Shown here piece after piece: positions 47,859-60,284 of a stretch of 64,000 bases of DNA. Position numbers and translations under genes: made by a program. Numbering within the stretch: the first letter of the stretch is position 1; each line of letters starts with the position of its first letter. Source of the stretch: Calothrix sp. 336/3 (lineage in GTDB: Bacteria; Cyanobacteriota; Cyanobacteriia; Cyanobacteriales; Nostocaceae). The notes under the pieces were generated by a model, which was not told where the DNA came from, searched no databases, and worked only from the letters and a program-made list of their open reading frames with translations. The stretch spans positions 434,001 to 498,000 of the forward strand of contig NZ_CP011382.1 in assembly GCF_000734895.2 (NCBI RefSeq), read 5' to 3'.

Positions 47859-48127
47859 ACCTCTTACGTCGCAATGACGTTAATGCGTAGTCCTTAGGTA
47901 AATCCTAGCCATAATACCTCCCTACACAGAATGGTGCGCTATAGCTTTCGCTTAACGCACCCTACTTACGTATCCCAACGACCAATATTTACGTTGTTAT
48001 ACTCATTTAGTTATGAACAGATGAAATGAAATAAAAAGAACCATTCGTGTATATATGCCATTATGAAATTTTCGTTTTTTCGGTAATATCCACAAAATGG
48101 TCTCATTCTTTTATCAGGAGTATGTAA

Positions 48128-48346
48128 TTACTTGTCCAACTTTTTGACCAAGAAATTTACGATTGTATTAGCTATATTTAATACACCGTTACCTATGACG
48201 AACAAGCCATTTAGTACTCCACCCCAAAATAGCAATAATTCCGTAGAAGAAACACCACCGTTAACGAATGCAGCTTCGGTTTCAGCTACTTCATTGATGA
48301 AGGAATTAGAATCGATAGCTAAGTCGGAAATTGTAATTCTAGACAT
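48128..48346 (-). CDS. Double-glycine leader peptide (bacteriocin-type or signal peptide precursor)
   Basis: This 72-residue precursor begins MSRITISDLAIDSNSFINEV, with the leader ending ETEAAFVNGG at residues 22-31. The ITISDL start and acidic/hydrophobic spacing up to GG match the double-glycine leaders of cyanobacterial bacteriocin-type precursors that C39 exporters cut. The 41-residue core (from Val32) is hydrophobic and glycine-rich (FWGGVLNGLFVIGNGVLNIA) and ends KKLDK, with no Cys. It is therefore not a lanthipeptide and could be membrane-active or self-assembling. It lies 626 bases past the exporter operon on the opposite strand, with only a weak ribosome site. Confidence 0.75.
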   Translation of the reverse strand: MSRITISDLAIDSNSFINEVAETEAAFVNGGVSSTELLLFWGGVLNGLFVIGNGVLNIANTIVNFLVKKLDK

Positions 48347-49083
48347 GAGATTTTACTTTTTTAAGTGAATTTTTTGTTGCGGTTAAGCTTGTTTACTTAA
48401 CTCTTGAATCTATTTTTATCGATCACAATTGTAAATTCAATAGTTAAAAAGAAGAGATAAGACATAACTAAAGTAGTTTTGTCTCTTGGTTTTTAATATT
48501 AAGAAATATCGATTATATCTAGAATTGCATTATTTACAATTTATCGAGGTTCTGTCGCTCAAAATTACTCAAAGACATAATTCCAAGAGTTTTGTCCTCA
48601 AAACTTGGGTTTGATATCAAAGTCGGATAATTAGTGATGATTCCTATATTTGTAAATTCAGTTTCAACCCCGATGTTTAGGAGTCGTGTTATTAGTTATG
48701 AGATTTCTCGGTGAGCGATACGCAAAGCGTAAAGCCAAGGGCTTATCGCAACACCGATGCAACAAGTCAGCTTTGTTCACAGAATGTTATTCTCGGTTCT
48801 TTGGTAATCCTGGGTTTGCACCACACAAACAAATGCGGAGAGACACAAAACCCTATGTTTAGGTTGACTCCCTAAGTAAGTCGGTGAGAATAAACCTAAC
48901 TATGTAACAGATTGTAAAATCGTCAAAACCGTTGCGATTGCTTCATTCCACTTCGTTTCATTCGCAATGACATAGCGTGAATTATTTAAGCCGTTCTACT
49001 TACCATTTTGTCTCAAAATAAAAAGAGGTCAAACTTCGACCTCTTCACAACTCCCTACATTGAAATAATAAATTTTATAGAAA
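48347..49083. other. Spacer with interspersed repeats
   Basis: 737 bases between the leader-peptide gene and apcC. I see no further leader peptide on either strand. Two common cyanobacterial repeats are present: a GCGATACGCAAAGCGTAAAGCC unit near 48715 and a palindromic TTGCGATTGCTTCATTCC / TTCATTCGCAATGA unit at 48931-48971. Confidence 0.5.
49013..49046 (-). terminator. Terminator of the apc operon
   Basis: On the minus strand an 8-bp stem (AAGAGGTC at 49038-49045, GACCTCTT at 49023-49030) with a 7-base loop is followed by TTTATTTT. It lies about 40 bases after the apcC stop. Confidence 0.85.
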
Positions 49084-49290
49084 CTAAGATAAACCAGTGT
49101 TCAAACCTTGCTTACCAGTTGCTAATTCCACTTTGACAATTTTGCCACCCATTTTTTGGATGCGTTGTTGCTCAAGGAACCAGTTATCGTAAGCAACTAA
49201 CTTAGTGAAGTATGTATTTTGGAGTTCACGCTGGGTACGGATGCGGGTTTGGCTAGGAACGCAAGCAGTAATCTTAAATAATCGCGCCAT
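49084..49290 (-). CDS. apcC: Allophycocyanin core linker ApcC (LC 7.8)
   Basis: This 68-residue protein is one CpcD-like domain, MARLFKITACVPSQTRIRTQ onward, ending KQGLNTGLS. It is the standard small core linker. It sits in the end discs of phycobilisome core cylinders and stabilises allophycocyanin hexamers. It is the last gene of apcE-A-B-C, 249 bases after apcB, with a strong terminator behind it. Length and sequence are normal. Confidence 0.97.
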   Translation of the reverse strand: MARLFKITACVPSQTRIRTQRELQNTYFTKLVAYDNWFLEQQRIQKMGGKIVKVELATGKQGLNTGLS

Positions 49291-49539
49291 GGCGGTTAAA
49301 TCTCCTATTGTGAGGGGGGAAATTTTTTATCTCAAAAATAATGAATGTTGTCAGAGACAGTTTACTCATTTATCAATTCAAAGGCTGGAAATCAATCATC
49401 AATACTAGACCACAAACACTTTTCACTCTGGCATCAGACAATTCAGAAGGAAAAGCGACTCGATGTTCTAGCACTCACAGCTGATTCCCAGACCTTAATT
49501 AAGTTGCACCTAAATTATTAAGCGCCAACTTTCTAACTC

Positions 49540-50025
49540 TTAGCTTAAGCCAGAGCAGATATAGTCTAAGTAAACACCCATTTCTTTACCAGCATCAGCA
49601 CCAACTAAGCTAGCGGTAACTTCTTTGATAGCTTGGATAGCTTGTACTGTTGCGCCAACGGGTACACCCAAGGAATTGTAGGTTTCTTTCAAACCGTTGA
49701 GTACACGCTCGTCAAGGATGGAGGGGTCGCCAGCTAACATAGCGTAGGTAGCATAACGCAGGTAGTAATCCAAGTCACGGATACAAGCTGCGTAACGACG
49801 GGTGGTGTACATGTTACCACCGGGACGGGTGATATCAGAGTACAACAAAGATTTAGCTACAGCTTCTTTAACGATCGCAGCTGCGTTAGCACTGATGGTG
49901 GTAGCTGCACGAACGCGCAATTCACCAGTAGCGAAATAGCCTTTGAGTTTTTCGAGAGCCGCGTTGTCCAAGTATTTACCTTGAACGTCCGAAGAATTAA
50001 TTACAGAGGTAATTGCGTCTTGCAT
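49540..50025 (-). CDS. apcB: Allophycocyanin beta subunit
   Basis: This 161-residue globin-fold phycobiliprotein begins [20 protein letters not shown]. Cys81 ([12 protein letters not shown]) is the phycocyanobilin attachment site, and Asn71 (RPGGN) is the usual methylated asparagine. It pairs with ApcA to form the allophycocyanin trimers of the phycobilisome core that pass energy to the photosystems. It follows apcA by 61 bases and is surely co-transcribed. All diagnostic residues are present. Confidence 0.98.
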   Translation of the reverse strand: MQDAITSVINSSDVQGKYLDNAALEKLKGYFATGELRVRAATTISANAAAIVKEAVAKSLLYSDITRPGGNMYTTRRYAACIRDLDYYLRYATYAMLAGDPSILDERVLNGLKETYNSLGVPVGATVQAIQAIKEVTASLVGADAGKEMGVYLDYICSGLS

Positions 50026-50086
50026 GTTGTTATTTCCTTATTTCCAGCAGTATTGCAATGCTTGGTGTTATAGCAGGTAAAACCTA

Positions 50087-50572
50087 CTAGGACATAGCAC
50101 CGACTAAGTAGTCGAAGTAAGAACCAGCTTCAGATGCATCTTCACCAGACAGCAAGGAAGCAGCAACGCCCTTCATAGCGGTTACACCACCAGCAACAGC
50201 ATCGATAGGAGTACCGAGAGACTTGTACATCTCACGTACGCCAACAACGCCGATTTCTTCGATGGGGGTAACATCACCGGAAACAATACCGTAGGTGATG
50301 AGACGGAGGTAGTAATCCAGGTCACGCAGACAGGTAGCTGTCATTTCTTGACCGTAAGCGTTACCGCCAGGAGAAACTACATCAGGACGCTTTTGGAACA
50401 GCTGGTCGCCAGCTTGTTTTACGATCCGCTCGCGGTTTTCGGTCAAAATTTGAGCGATACGTAGGCGCTTTTCACCGCCGGTAACAAAGCTCTTGATGCG
50501 ATCTAGTTCGCCGGGGCTTAGGTAGCGAGCTTCTGCATCAGCATTCACGATGGACTTCGTGACGATACTCAT
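50087..50572 (-). CDS. apcA: Allophycocyanin alpha subunit
   Basis: This 161-residue phycobiliprotein starts [20 protein letters not shown] and has the bilin-binding Cys81 in [14 protein letters not shown]. It is the major alpha subunit, not the red-shifted ApcD, judging from its close fit to the consensus and its location. Translation follows a good upstream GGAGGAATCC-type site. A 414-base leader separates it from apcE, so apcA-apcB-apcC may have its own strong promoter. Confidence 0.98.
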   Translation of the reverse strand: MSIVTKSIVNADAEARYLSPGELDRIKSFVTGGEKRLRIAQILTENRERIVKQAGDQLFQKRPDVVSPGGNAYGQEMTATCLRDLDYYLRLITYGIVSGDVTPIEEIGVVGVREMYKSLGTPIDAVAGGVTAMKGVAASLLSGEDASEAGSYFDYLVGAMS

Positions 50573-50986
50573 TAATGGATTCCTCCAGTACTAACGAAAC
50601 CAGGATTTAATTAAACTGGTGCGACTTGAAACATTTCACTGAGCTTACCACCTCTTAGGGTGACAGTAACAGCAATAACTGCGGTTTCTCTCACACCTCA
50701 GGATTTACTTGAGTATTCAGCAGTACCCAAGTCAGGAAACTCAGCAACCTTCCGGATTTATTTTCGGGCATTATGATGAGTATTTATGACAGATGTTAAT
50801 AGTTTGTAATATTTACTTTCATTTTTTGGGGAAGGGGCAGGTAAAAAATGGCAAAGACGCGGCGACTCGGAAAAATTTTTACTAATCTCTCCGCGTTACC
50901 GCGCCTAGTAATTTGTCAACAGTCCTTAGCCATTCTTTACAAATGACCAATGACCGTTGACTAGTGATGAATTGAGACGAGGAGAA
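50573..50986. other. Leader region of apcAB
   Basis: 414 bases between apcE and apcA. In other cyanobacteria strong promoters for apcAB lie here. I see AT-rich tracts but no conserved operator I can name, and no terminator after apcE. Confidence 0.5.
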
Positions 50987-54759
<3,773 letters not shown>

Positions 54760-54951
54760 CTAGCGAGATTCAGTCCCTTGGTTGGGAGCACCTTCTACAT
54801 CAGTTTTACCAGATGCAGATTCCGGCTTTGCTGTTTCTCTGGCATCGTTTTCAGCATATAACCCAGTATGGCGAGCAGCTTCGTCTATGGGGGTTTGATA
54901 ACCACCTTCAGAATTCTTTTTCTTGTTTTTTTCTGTAGATTTATCAGACAT
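54760..54951 (-). CDS. Small hydrophilic protein
   Basis: This 63-residue protein is basic at the start (MSDKSTEKNKKKNSEGGYQT) and then acidic and Glu/Ala/Thr-rich (DEAARHTGLYAENDARETAK). It has no hydrophobic core and is probably disordered. AGGAG lies eight bases upstream of the ATG, which supports translation. I recognise no family. It lies just outside the apc operon, which it parallels. Confidence 0.5.
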   Translation of the reverse strand: MSDKSTEKNKKKNSEGGYQTPIDEAARHTGLYAENDARETAKPESASGKTDVEGAPNQGTESR

Positions 54952-55783
54952 GATTTAGCTCCTAGTACTATGAATTCGGTCAACAATTTGTCAGTGGTAT
55001 TGATAAATAGTTAACTGATTTAACTCATCACGTCTTTAATCTAGTCAGTGTTGCTCTGTAATTTACTCCCTCGGAAATCAGATTATGTACGAAGAATTAG
55101 TCTGTCATCAGGATGAGACTAGATTCAATCTTTTGTGATGGGAAGTATCTGACTATGGTGAATTATTGTTCGCTAACTTAAAATGCGCGGAATCCTTTGA
55201 TTATAAGTAGAGTAACTGAATTGCCTGAAATTGCCCCTTTTCTAGGATGAGGTTTTAGTCGTAATCAATCTTGATACTTGCCTAAGTGCCGTGATTAACA
55301 GATGTCATGGTGTATACAAGTTCCTGATGGATAATCAATAAATAGGAGGCGATGGATAGTTATAAATTATCAAGAAAGCTACTTTTGACGTGACAAGAAG
55401 ATATCAAAAGAGGCAGAGAACAGAGGATAAGCTTGATATTTGACAAGTAGAGTTAGAAAGAGGTTATACTTAATCAAGTTTATTATTAGGTTGTAAAGTA
55501 AATATTAAGGCTATTATCATAAAAGTAGCTTCTCCTATTGCTATCAGAAAAAATACTTATAAAAAAAGCTCATTCTTTGGTGTTGTATTTAGCTTTTAAA
55601 TGAATATTTGGCGATAGGGAATTAATATTAGGTGATGAGAAAATAAATTTATGGGGTATTGTAATAATAATTAACATCATAATCGATTCAGGATGATGTT
55701 CTATGTAAATTTGAGGTTGACATTTATCTGTTATTTACAGAATTATTTTAGGGACACCGGATACTTATTTACGAGAGGAAACT
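54952..55783. other. Long AT-rich spacer upstream of the antiporter
   Basis: 832 bases, very AT-rich toward the right. No frame has coding character beyond a few codons. It may include a long leader for the antiporter gene. No RNA gene or repeat is recognised. Confidence 0.5.
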
Positions 55784-57958
55784 ATGCACACAGTTGTTGC
55801 TGTTTTGCTAGAGGTACTGATTGTAATTGGTCTGTCACGGCTGGTAGGGCTTGCCTTTAGGTGGATTAATCAACCACTGGTAATTGGAGAAATCGTTGCC
55901 GGAATTATGCTTGGTCCTTCTCTATTTGGTTTGTTAGCACCAGATTTAGCAGCTACCTTATTTCCTCCAGAAACAGTACCTTTCCTGAATATGTTGTCTC
56001 AGGTAGGGCTGATATTTTTCATGTTTTTGATTGGGTTAGAGTTAAATCCTAAATACCTGAAGGGAAATTTAGATATTGCAATTCTTACTTCCCATGTGAG
56101 TATTTTAGTGCCCTTTTCCTTGGGAAGTTTATTGGCAATACTGCTTTACCCTTTAGTTTCAAATGGGAGTGTATCTTTCACTGCTTTTGCTTTATTTTTA
56201 GGGGCAGCAATGTCAATTACAGCCTTTCCTGTACTGGCAAGAATTATCACTGAAAATAATTTACAAAGTACAAGGTTAGGAACTTTAGCATTAACTTGTG
56301 CAGCAGTGGATGATGTGACAGCATGGTGTGTGTTAGCGTTAGCGATCGCCGTTGCTAGGGAAGGTTCCATTGCCGGAGCAATTCCCACCATTATTGAGAG
56401 TGTGCTGTATATTGGCTTGATGGTGACTCTGGGACGTTCGTTACTGTCACGTTTAGCAGTATATTATCGTCGGACAGGACGTTTGAGTCAATTTGCCTTG
56501 GCTGGAATTTACGTGGGGGTTGTAGCTTCGGCATTAATTACAGAATTGATTGGTATTCATCTGATTTTTGGGGCATTTTTATTAGGGGCAATTATGCCCA
56601 AGAATGAAGCTTTAGTGCGGGAATTGGCAGTTAAAACCGAAGATTTTGTCTTGATATTTCTCCTGCCAATATTTTTTGCCTACAGTGGTTTAAAGACACA
56701 GATTGGTTTACTAAATCGTCCAGAATTATGGGGTTTATGTTTGGCGGTTTTAGCTGTGGCGATCGCCGGGAAATATGTGGGAACCTATGCAGCAGCTCGT
56801 GTGAGTGGGATTAGCAAACGTGAAGCATCTGCTTTGGGTTGGTTGATGAATACGCGGGGATTAACGGAGCTGATAGTTTTAAATATTGGTTTGGAATTGG
56901 GAGTAATTTCTCCTTTACTATTCACCATGCTGGTAATTATGGCTTTGGTGACAACCTTTATGACATCTCCCCTCCTGGAATGGACATATCCCAAGAAACT
57001 GATCAAATTAGATATGGTGGAAACGGATGTGGTAGGGGATGGGGAAAACCTGTCTGATGGGGATATACATAGCAAACCTTACCGAATTTTAGTTCCCGTT
57101 GCTAACCCCGATACCCAAAAAGGTTTAGTGCAATTAGCAGCAGCGATCGCCATCAACCATACTCAACCTGCGGCAGTTAATCCCCTAAGTTTAATTGAAT
57201 TGGAAGAAGACTACGCCTTTGAAAGCACCCCAGAGGAAGCCAATAGATTAATTATCCAGCGTCGTCAACAATTGGAGGAGCTGATTCAACGTCTCGAACC
57301 CCCAACAGTACGTTCCTATATCCATCCCATCATCCGGATTTCCAATAATGTTGCTAGGGAAACCTCACAAATTGCCACTTTAGAAGAAGCTGATTTAATT
57401 TTAGTAGGATGGCATCGTCCAGCTTTTAGTAATAATCGTCTAGGGGGTAGAGTTGGGCAAATTCTGACTTCCGTCTCCATAGATGTTGCAGTCTTTATTG
57501 ATAAGGGAGAGGAGCGCATCGAAAGTATTCTCGTTCCCTATTCTGGCAATATCCATGATGATTTAGCCTTGATTTTGGCATTACGCTTACTGATAAATCG
57601 TGATACCTGTCGCCTAGAAATTCTCCAAGTGCTGGGTGAAAATCAGACAAATCAGGATTTGAGCCATGAGTTGGATAGTATGATGGAAAAATTACCTCAA
57701 AATGTGCGCGATCGCATCCATATCCAATCCGTCGCCTCGACAGAACCCATTCATACCGTTGTTAGTGCATCGGAAACTGTGGATTTAACCATTGCTGGTA
57801 CTAGTCGCGCTTGGGGCATCGAACGTCAAACCCTCGGTAGATACACGGACGAATTAGCCATCCATTGCCGCTCTTCCCTACTCATCACCCGTCGTCATAG
57901 TCAAGTCACCTCTCACCTGACATCAATTCTCCCAGAGGTGACATCAGTGGAAGTTTAG
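55784..57958 (+). CDS. CPA2 family cation:proton antiporter with Usp-like C-terminus
   Basis: This 724-residue protein has about 12-13 transmembrane helices over residues 1-405 with the CPA2 elements INQPLVIGEIVAGIMLGPSL, a CAAVDDVTAWCVLALAIA helix carrying the paired Asp-Asp exchange site, and NTRGLTELIVLNIGLELG. The soluble part (about 430-724) contains two universal-stress-protein-like units (RILVPVANPDTQKGLVQLAA and SILVPYSGNIHDDLALILAL), which in this family bind nucleotides and gate transport. It exchanges Na+ or K+ for H+ at the plasma or thylakoid membrane. The ion is not decided by sequence. Confidence 0.93.
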   Translation: MHTVVAVLLEVLIVIGLSRLVGLAFRWINQPLVIGEIVAGIMLGPSLFGLLAPDLAATLFPPETVPFLNMLSQVGLIFFMFLIGLELNPKYLKGNLDIAILTSHVSILVPFSLGSLLAILLYPLVSNGSVSFTAFALFLGAAMSITAFPVLARIITENNLQSTRLGTLALTCAAVDDVTAWCVLALAIAVAREGSIAGAIPTIIESVLYIGLMVTLGRSLLSRLAVYYRRTGRLSQFALAGIYVGVVASALITELIGIHLIFGAFLLGAIMPKNEALVRELAVKTEDFVLIFLLPIFFAYSGLKTQIGLLNRPELWGLCLAVLAVAIAGKYVGTYAAARVSGISKREASALGWLMNTRGLTELIVLNIGLELGVISPLLFTMLVIMALVTTFMTSPLLEWTYPKKLIKLDMVETDVVGDGENLSDGDIHSKPYRILVPVANPDTQKGLVQLAAAIAINHTQPAAVNPLSLIELEEDYAFESTPEEANRLIIQRRQQLEELIQRLEPPTVRSYIHPIIRISNNVARETSQIATLEEADLILVGWHRPAFSNNRLGGRVGQILTSVSIDVAVFIDKGEERIESILVPYSGNIHDDLALILALRLLINRDTCRLEILQVLGENQTNQDLSHELDSMMEKLPQNVRDRIHIQSVASTEPIHTVVSASETVDLTIAGTSRAWGIERQTLGRYTDELAIHCRSSLLITRRHSQVTSHLTSILPEVTSVEV

Positions 57959-58076
57959 CTGACAGGAAAAATACCCTTACTCCTGACACCAATTTGAAAA
58001 AAGGATGAGATACACACATTCTCAAACCCTTGTTCTGTCTGGCTTTCTGAATTTTGAATTGATATTAACCCTTCCT

Positions 58077-58601
58077 ATGCATCACTTCAATATTAAATCT
58101 TTGGTATTTTATGGTGTCGCCATTAGTTCTGTTTTAGTCTTATTTAAGTTAGTCACTACTTACGGAGAAAGTCAGCTCAAAGCAGCAAAAACATTGGGCG
58201 ATCGCTATAGTCTACAGCTAGCAGAAAAACTCGGTGATTGTTCCCAATCTCCAAATTTGCAGTTGCAAATACAGCAATCAGGAATTTACCTGAATGGATT
58301 TTTATTACCTGAAGCTAACCCAAATACCTCTTCTGCTCCTACCCACCGCATTCAACCCACCCTCACAGGTAAACTAATCAACCACCATCAACAAATCAGC
58401 TTATCGGGGAATATTCCCCAAACAACCCTTTGCCCAGATAAAAATACACCTGGAAATCTCACAAAAAACATTTCTCTCCAGATTCCCCTAGTCAATCCCA
58501 AAAATTTAACAGGGCAAATGAATATCACTGGCAATTCCCAAGCAATTAAGTTTACCCTAGTACCTACTCCCACTCAGGAAAAATCATCACAAAGTCATTA
58601 G
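58077..58601 (+). CDS. Membrane-anchored hypothetical protein
   Basis: This 174-residue protein has one N-terminal hydrophobic helix (IKSLVFYGVAISSVLVLFKL) and an extracytoplasmic beta-rich domain (LQIQQSGIYLNGFLLPEA, then LTGKLINHHQQISLSGNIP) with two cysteines. No named domain is recognised. I choose ATG 58077, because the 24 residues from the ATG at 58005 precede the natural charged start. It follows the antiporter by 118 bases on the same strand and may share its transcript. Confidence 0.6.
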   Translation: MHHFNIKSLVFYGVAISSVLVLFKLVTTYGESQLKAAKTLGDRYSLQLAEKLGDCSQSPNLQLQIQQSGIYLNGFLLPEANPNTSSAPTHRIQPTLTGKLINHHQQISLSGNIPQTTLCPDKNTPGNLTKNISLQIPLVNPKNLTGQMNITGNSQAIKFTLVPTPTQEKSSQSH

Positions 58602-58680
58602 GATTGCTATGTCACCTTGCGCCGTATAACATCAGGGAAAACACGGTGCATAATATGGGGTGTGCTGAGGTTGATAAATA

Positions 58681-58803
58681 ATACCGATTCAAAAAATGTT
58701 TACGACAGATACCCCACCCGCTCTATCGGGCACCCTCCCCGAAATCGGGGAGGGCTGGGGAGGGGTTTTGTCCATGTGTCGTATTGTTTTTTCAAATTGG
58801 TAT
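58681..58803. mobile_element. Second MITE-like element with internal GC hairpin
   Basis: Imperfect terminal inverted repeats (26 bases, 19 paired) start ATACCGATTCAAAAAA on the left and end TTTTTTCAAATTGGTAT on the right. The 123-base body has a GC-rich hairpin (CCTCCCC/GGGGAGG at about 58733-58753) that could act as a bidirectional terminator. No coding frame is present, and the ends differ from those of the element at 47587. Confidence 0.55.
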
Positions 58804-58868
58804 AAATTTACCCATCCGATAAATTGCTATCAGTCGGATGTTTCATGTTGAATTGCAGGAAAAGAAAA

Positions 58869-59747
58869 ATGATACAGGCGAAGTTAGATAATAAGGTTGT
58901 TAATTCTAGGCATGGGTTATTGTTCAAGGTATTACTGGCTGGAAGTGCCATGATAATTCTGGGAACAGAACATACCTTAGCTGCACCAGTGGCAAAATTA
59001 GAAGACTGGCGATTTTCTCCCGAAGCAAATCAACTAGAAATTACCCTTTCTGCTGCCATCCAACCACAATATTTTTATCTTGCCCAACCTCCGCGCTTAG
59101 TCGTGGATTTACCGGGAACAAAATTAGGTTATGTGGCGACTCGACAAAATTATTCTGGCAATATTCAAAGTATCCGTGTTTCTCAGTTAAACGCAGATGT
59201 GACTCGAATTGTCATGGATTTAGCACCGACAGCCATGTTAGTACCCAATCAGGTACAGTTACAACCGCTTTCCTCCCAAAATCCTACCCGTTGGGTATTG
59301 CGTTCCCAGATAACTGCTGTACCAGGAAATTTTGCTGATACCCCTCCCAGTCAAAATTATGGTAATGTCGCAGCACCTCTAAAGAATCCCCTGACACCAA
59401 ATAATAATTGGCAAAATAACTCACCTCCCAGTATCGAAAATTACAATAATTCCGACCCTTCTGTTCCTACCGTCTCCCCATCTTTCACTACCCTGCCCAG
59501 CACGGTTAACAATTCCCAAACAGTCCCCTTTGTCACCGTACCACCGCTATCACAGGATAGTTTCAGCCCCCTCAACAATTCACCCCTTCCTCCTGCAACT
59601 TTTCCTCTGCCCTCTGGAAACGTCAATGCAGTTCCTTTCCCTACACCCACTTTATATACACCAAATAATACAAACAGACCGGAGAATAATTACTTAGACA
59701 ATCAGCCCATCGAATTTGGGCAACCCTTACCCAATTCCACTCCTTAA
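58869..59747 (+). CDS. AMIN-domain cell-envelope protein
   Basis: This 292-residue exported protein has a signal peptide ending near HTLAA-P and an AMIN domain (VAKLEDWRFSPEANQLEITL through SQITAV). The Asn/Pro-rich tail (about 165-292) is low-complexity. AMIN domains bind peptidoglycan and target amidases or secretins to the periplasm or septum. There is no amidase domain, so the protein may be a localisation or adaptor factor. I use ATG 58869 with AGGA upstream; the TTG at 58824 and ATG at 58845 give longer alternatives. Confidence 0.8.
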   Translation: MIQAKLDNKVVNSRHGLLFKVLLAGSAMIILGTEHTLAAPVAKLEDWRFSPEANQLEITLSAAIQPQYFYLAQPPRLVVDLPGTKLGYVATRQNYSGNIQSIRVSQLNADVTRIVMDLAPTAMLVPNQVQLQPLSSQNPTRWVLRSQITAVPGNFADTPPSQNYGNVAAPLKNPLTPNNNWQNNSPPSIENYNNSDPSVPTVSPSFTTLPSTVNNSQTVPFVTVPPLSQDSFSPLNNSPLPPATFPLPSGNVNAVPFPTPTLYTPNNTNRPENNYLDNQPIEFGQPLPNSTP

Positions 59748-59936
59748 AGTAGGTAGTCAAAGGTGTTGTATCCCCCTCAATCCTTGAATAAGGGGGACTT
59801 TTTCTAACTGCGTAATTGAAAAAATCTTTAGCCAGTAGCAACTAGTCTATATCTAAGAAAATTTGGACTTGGGAACAGGTTGGAATACCCTTCTTCCAGT
59901 GCGTTGTATGATGTACCCATAGAAGGAGATAAAGAA

Positions 59937-60242
59937 ATGACCTCATACAACATCGAGTTAAAAGAAAACCTCTTAGAAATCAACTTTGGTGGACCTGCAT
60001 CCAACGATCGCATTGTCATCGATGCTGCTGCAAGACTGGAAGAAATGGCAAAAGCTGGGATTTTACGGGGAGGACAATTACTGAAAATCAATGGTCCCAC
60101 ATCCATACCTGTAGCATTTGTTTTAGCCCATCGTCTGTGTCATCTTTACGGGGCGATCGCCTGTTTTGACCCCAAATTAGGAAAATACGTGATTTGTGTC
60201 ACTCACAACCCTACGTATAACCTAGGGGATTTAATCGATTAA
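59937..60242 (+). CDS. csx3: Stand-alone Csx3 family protein, probable ring nuclease
   Basis: This 101-residue protein matches the Csx3 domain: GGQLLKINGPTSIPVAFVLA, then HRLCHLYGAIACFDPKLGKY and VICVTHNPTYNLGDLID. His65, His69, Asp78 and His90 align with the positions I recall as H57, H60/61, D69 and H80 of Archaeoglobus Csx3 (Crn3). That protein cuts cyclic tetra-adenylate and so switches off type III CRISPR signalling. AGGAG precedes ATG 59937. It is followed after 42 bases by a second Csx3 gene, then by cas10, so it begins the CRISPR operon visible here. Confidence 0.85.
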   Translation: MTSYNIELKENLLEINFGGPASNDRIVIDAAARLEEMAKAGILRGGQLLKINGPTSIPVAFVLAHRLCHLYGAIACFDPKLGKYVICVTHNPTYNLGDLID

Positions 60243-60284
60243 GTTGAGATTAGAACTAGGGTTCGCAAGCTACCAGGAAGTTGT

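Noticed and set aside
59748-59936. CRISPR array near the csx3/cas10 genes
   Set aside because: No direct repeats of the right length are present; the CCCCCTCAATCC / AAGGGGG pair is a common cyanobacterial spacer repeat.
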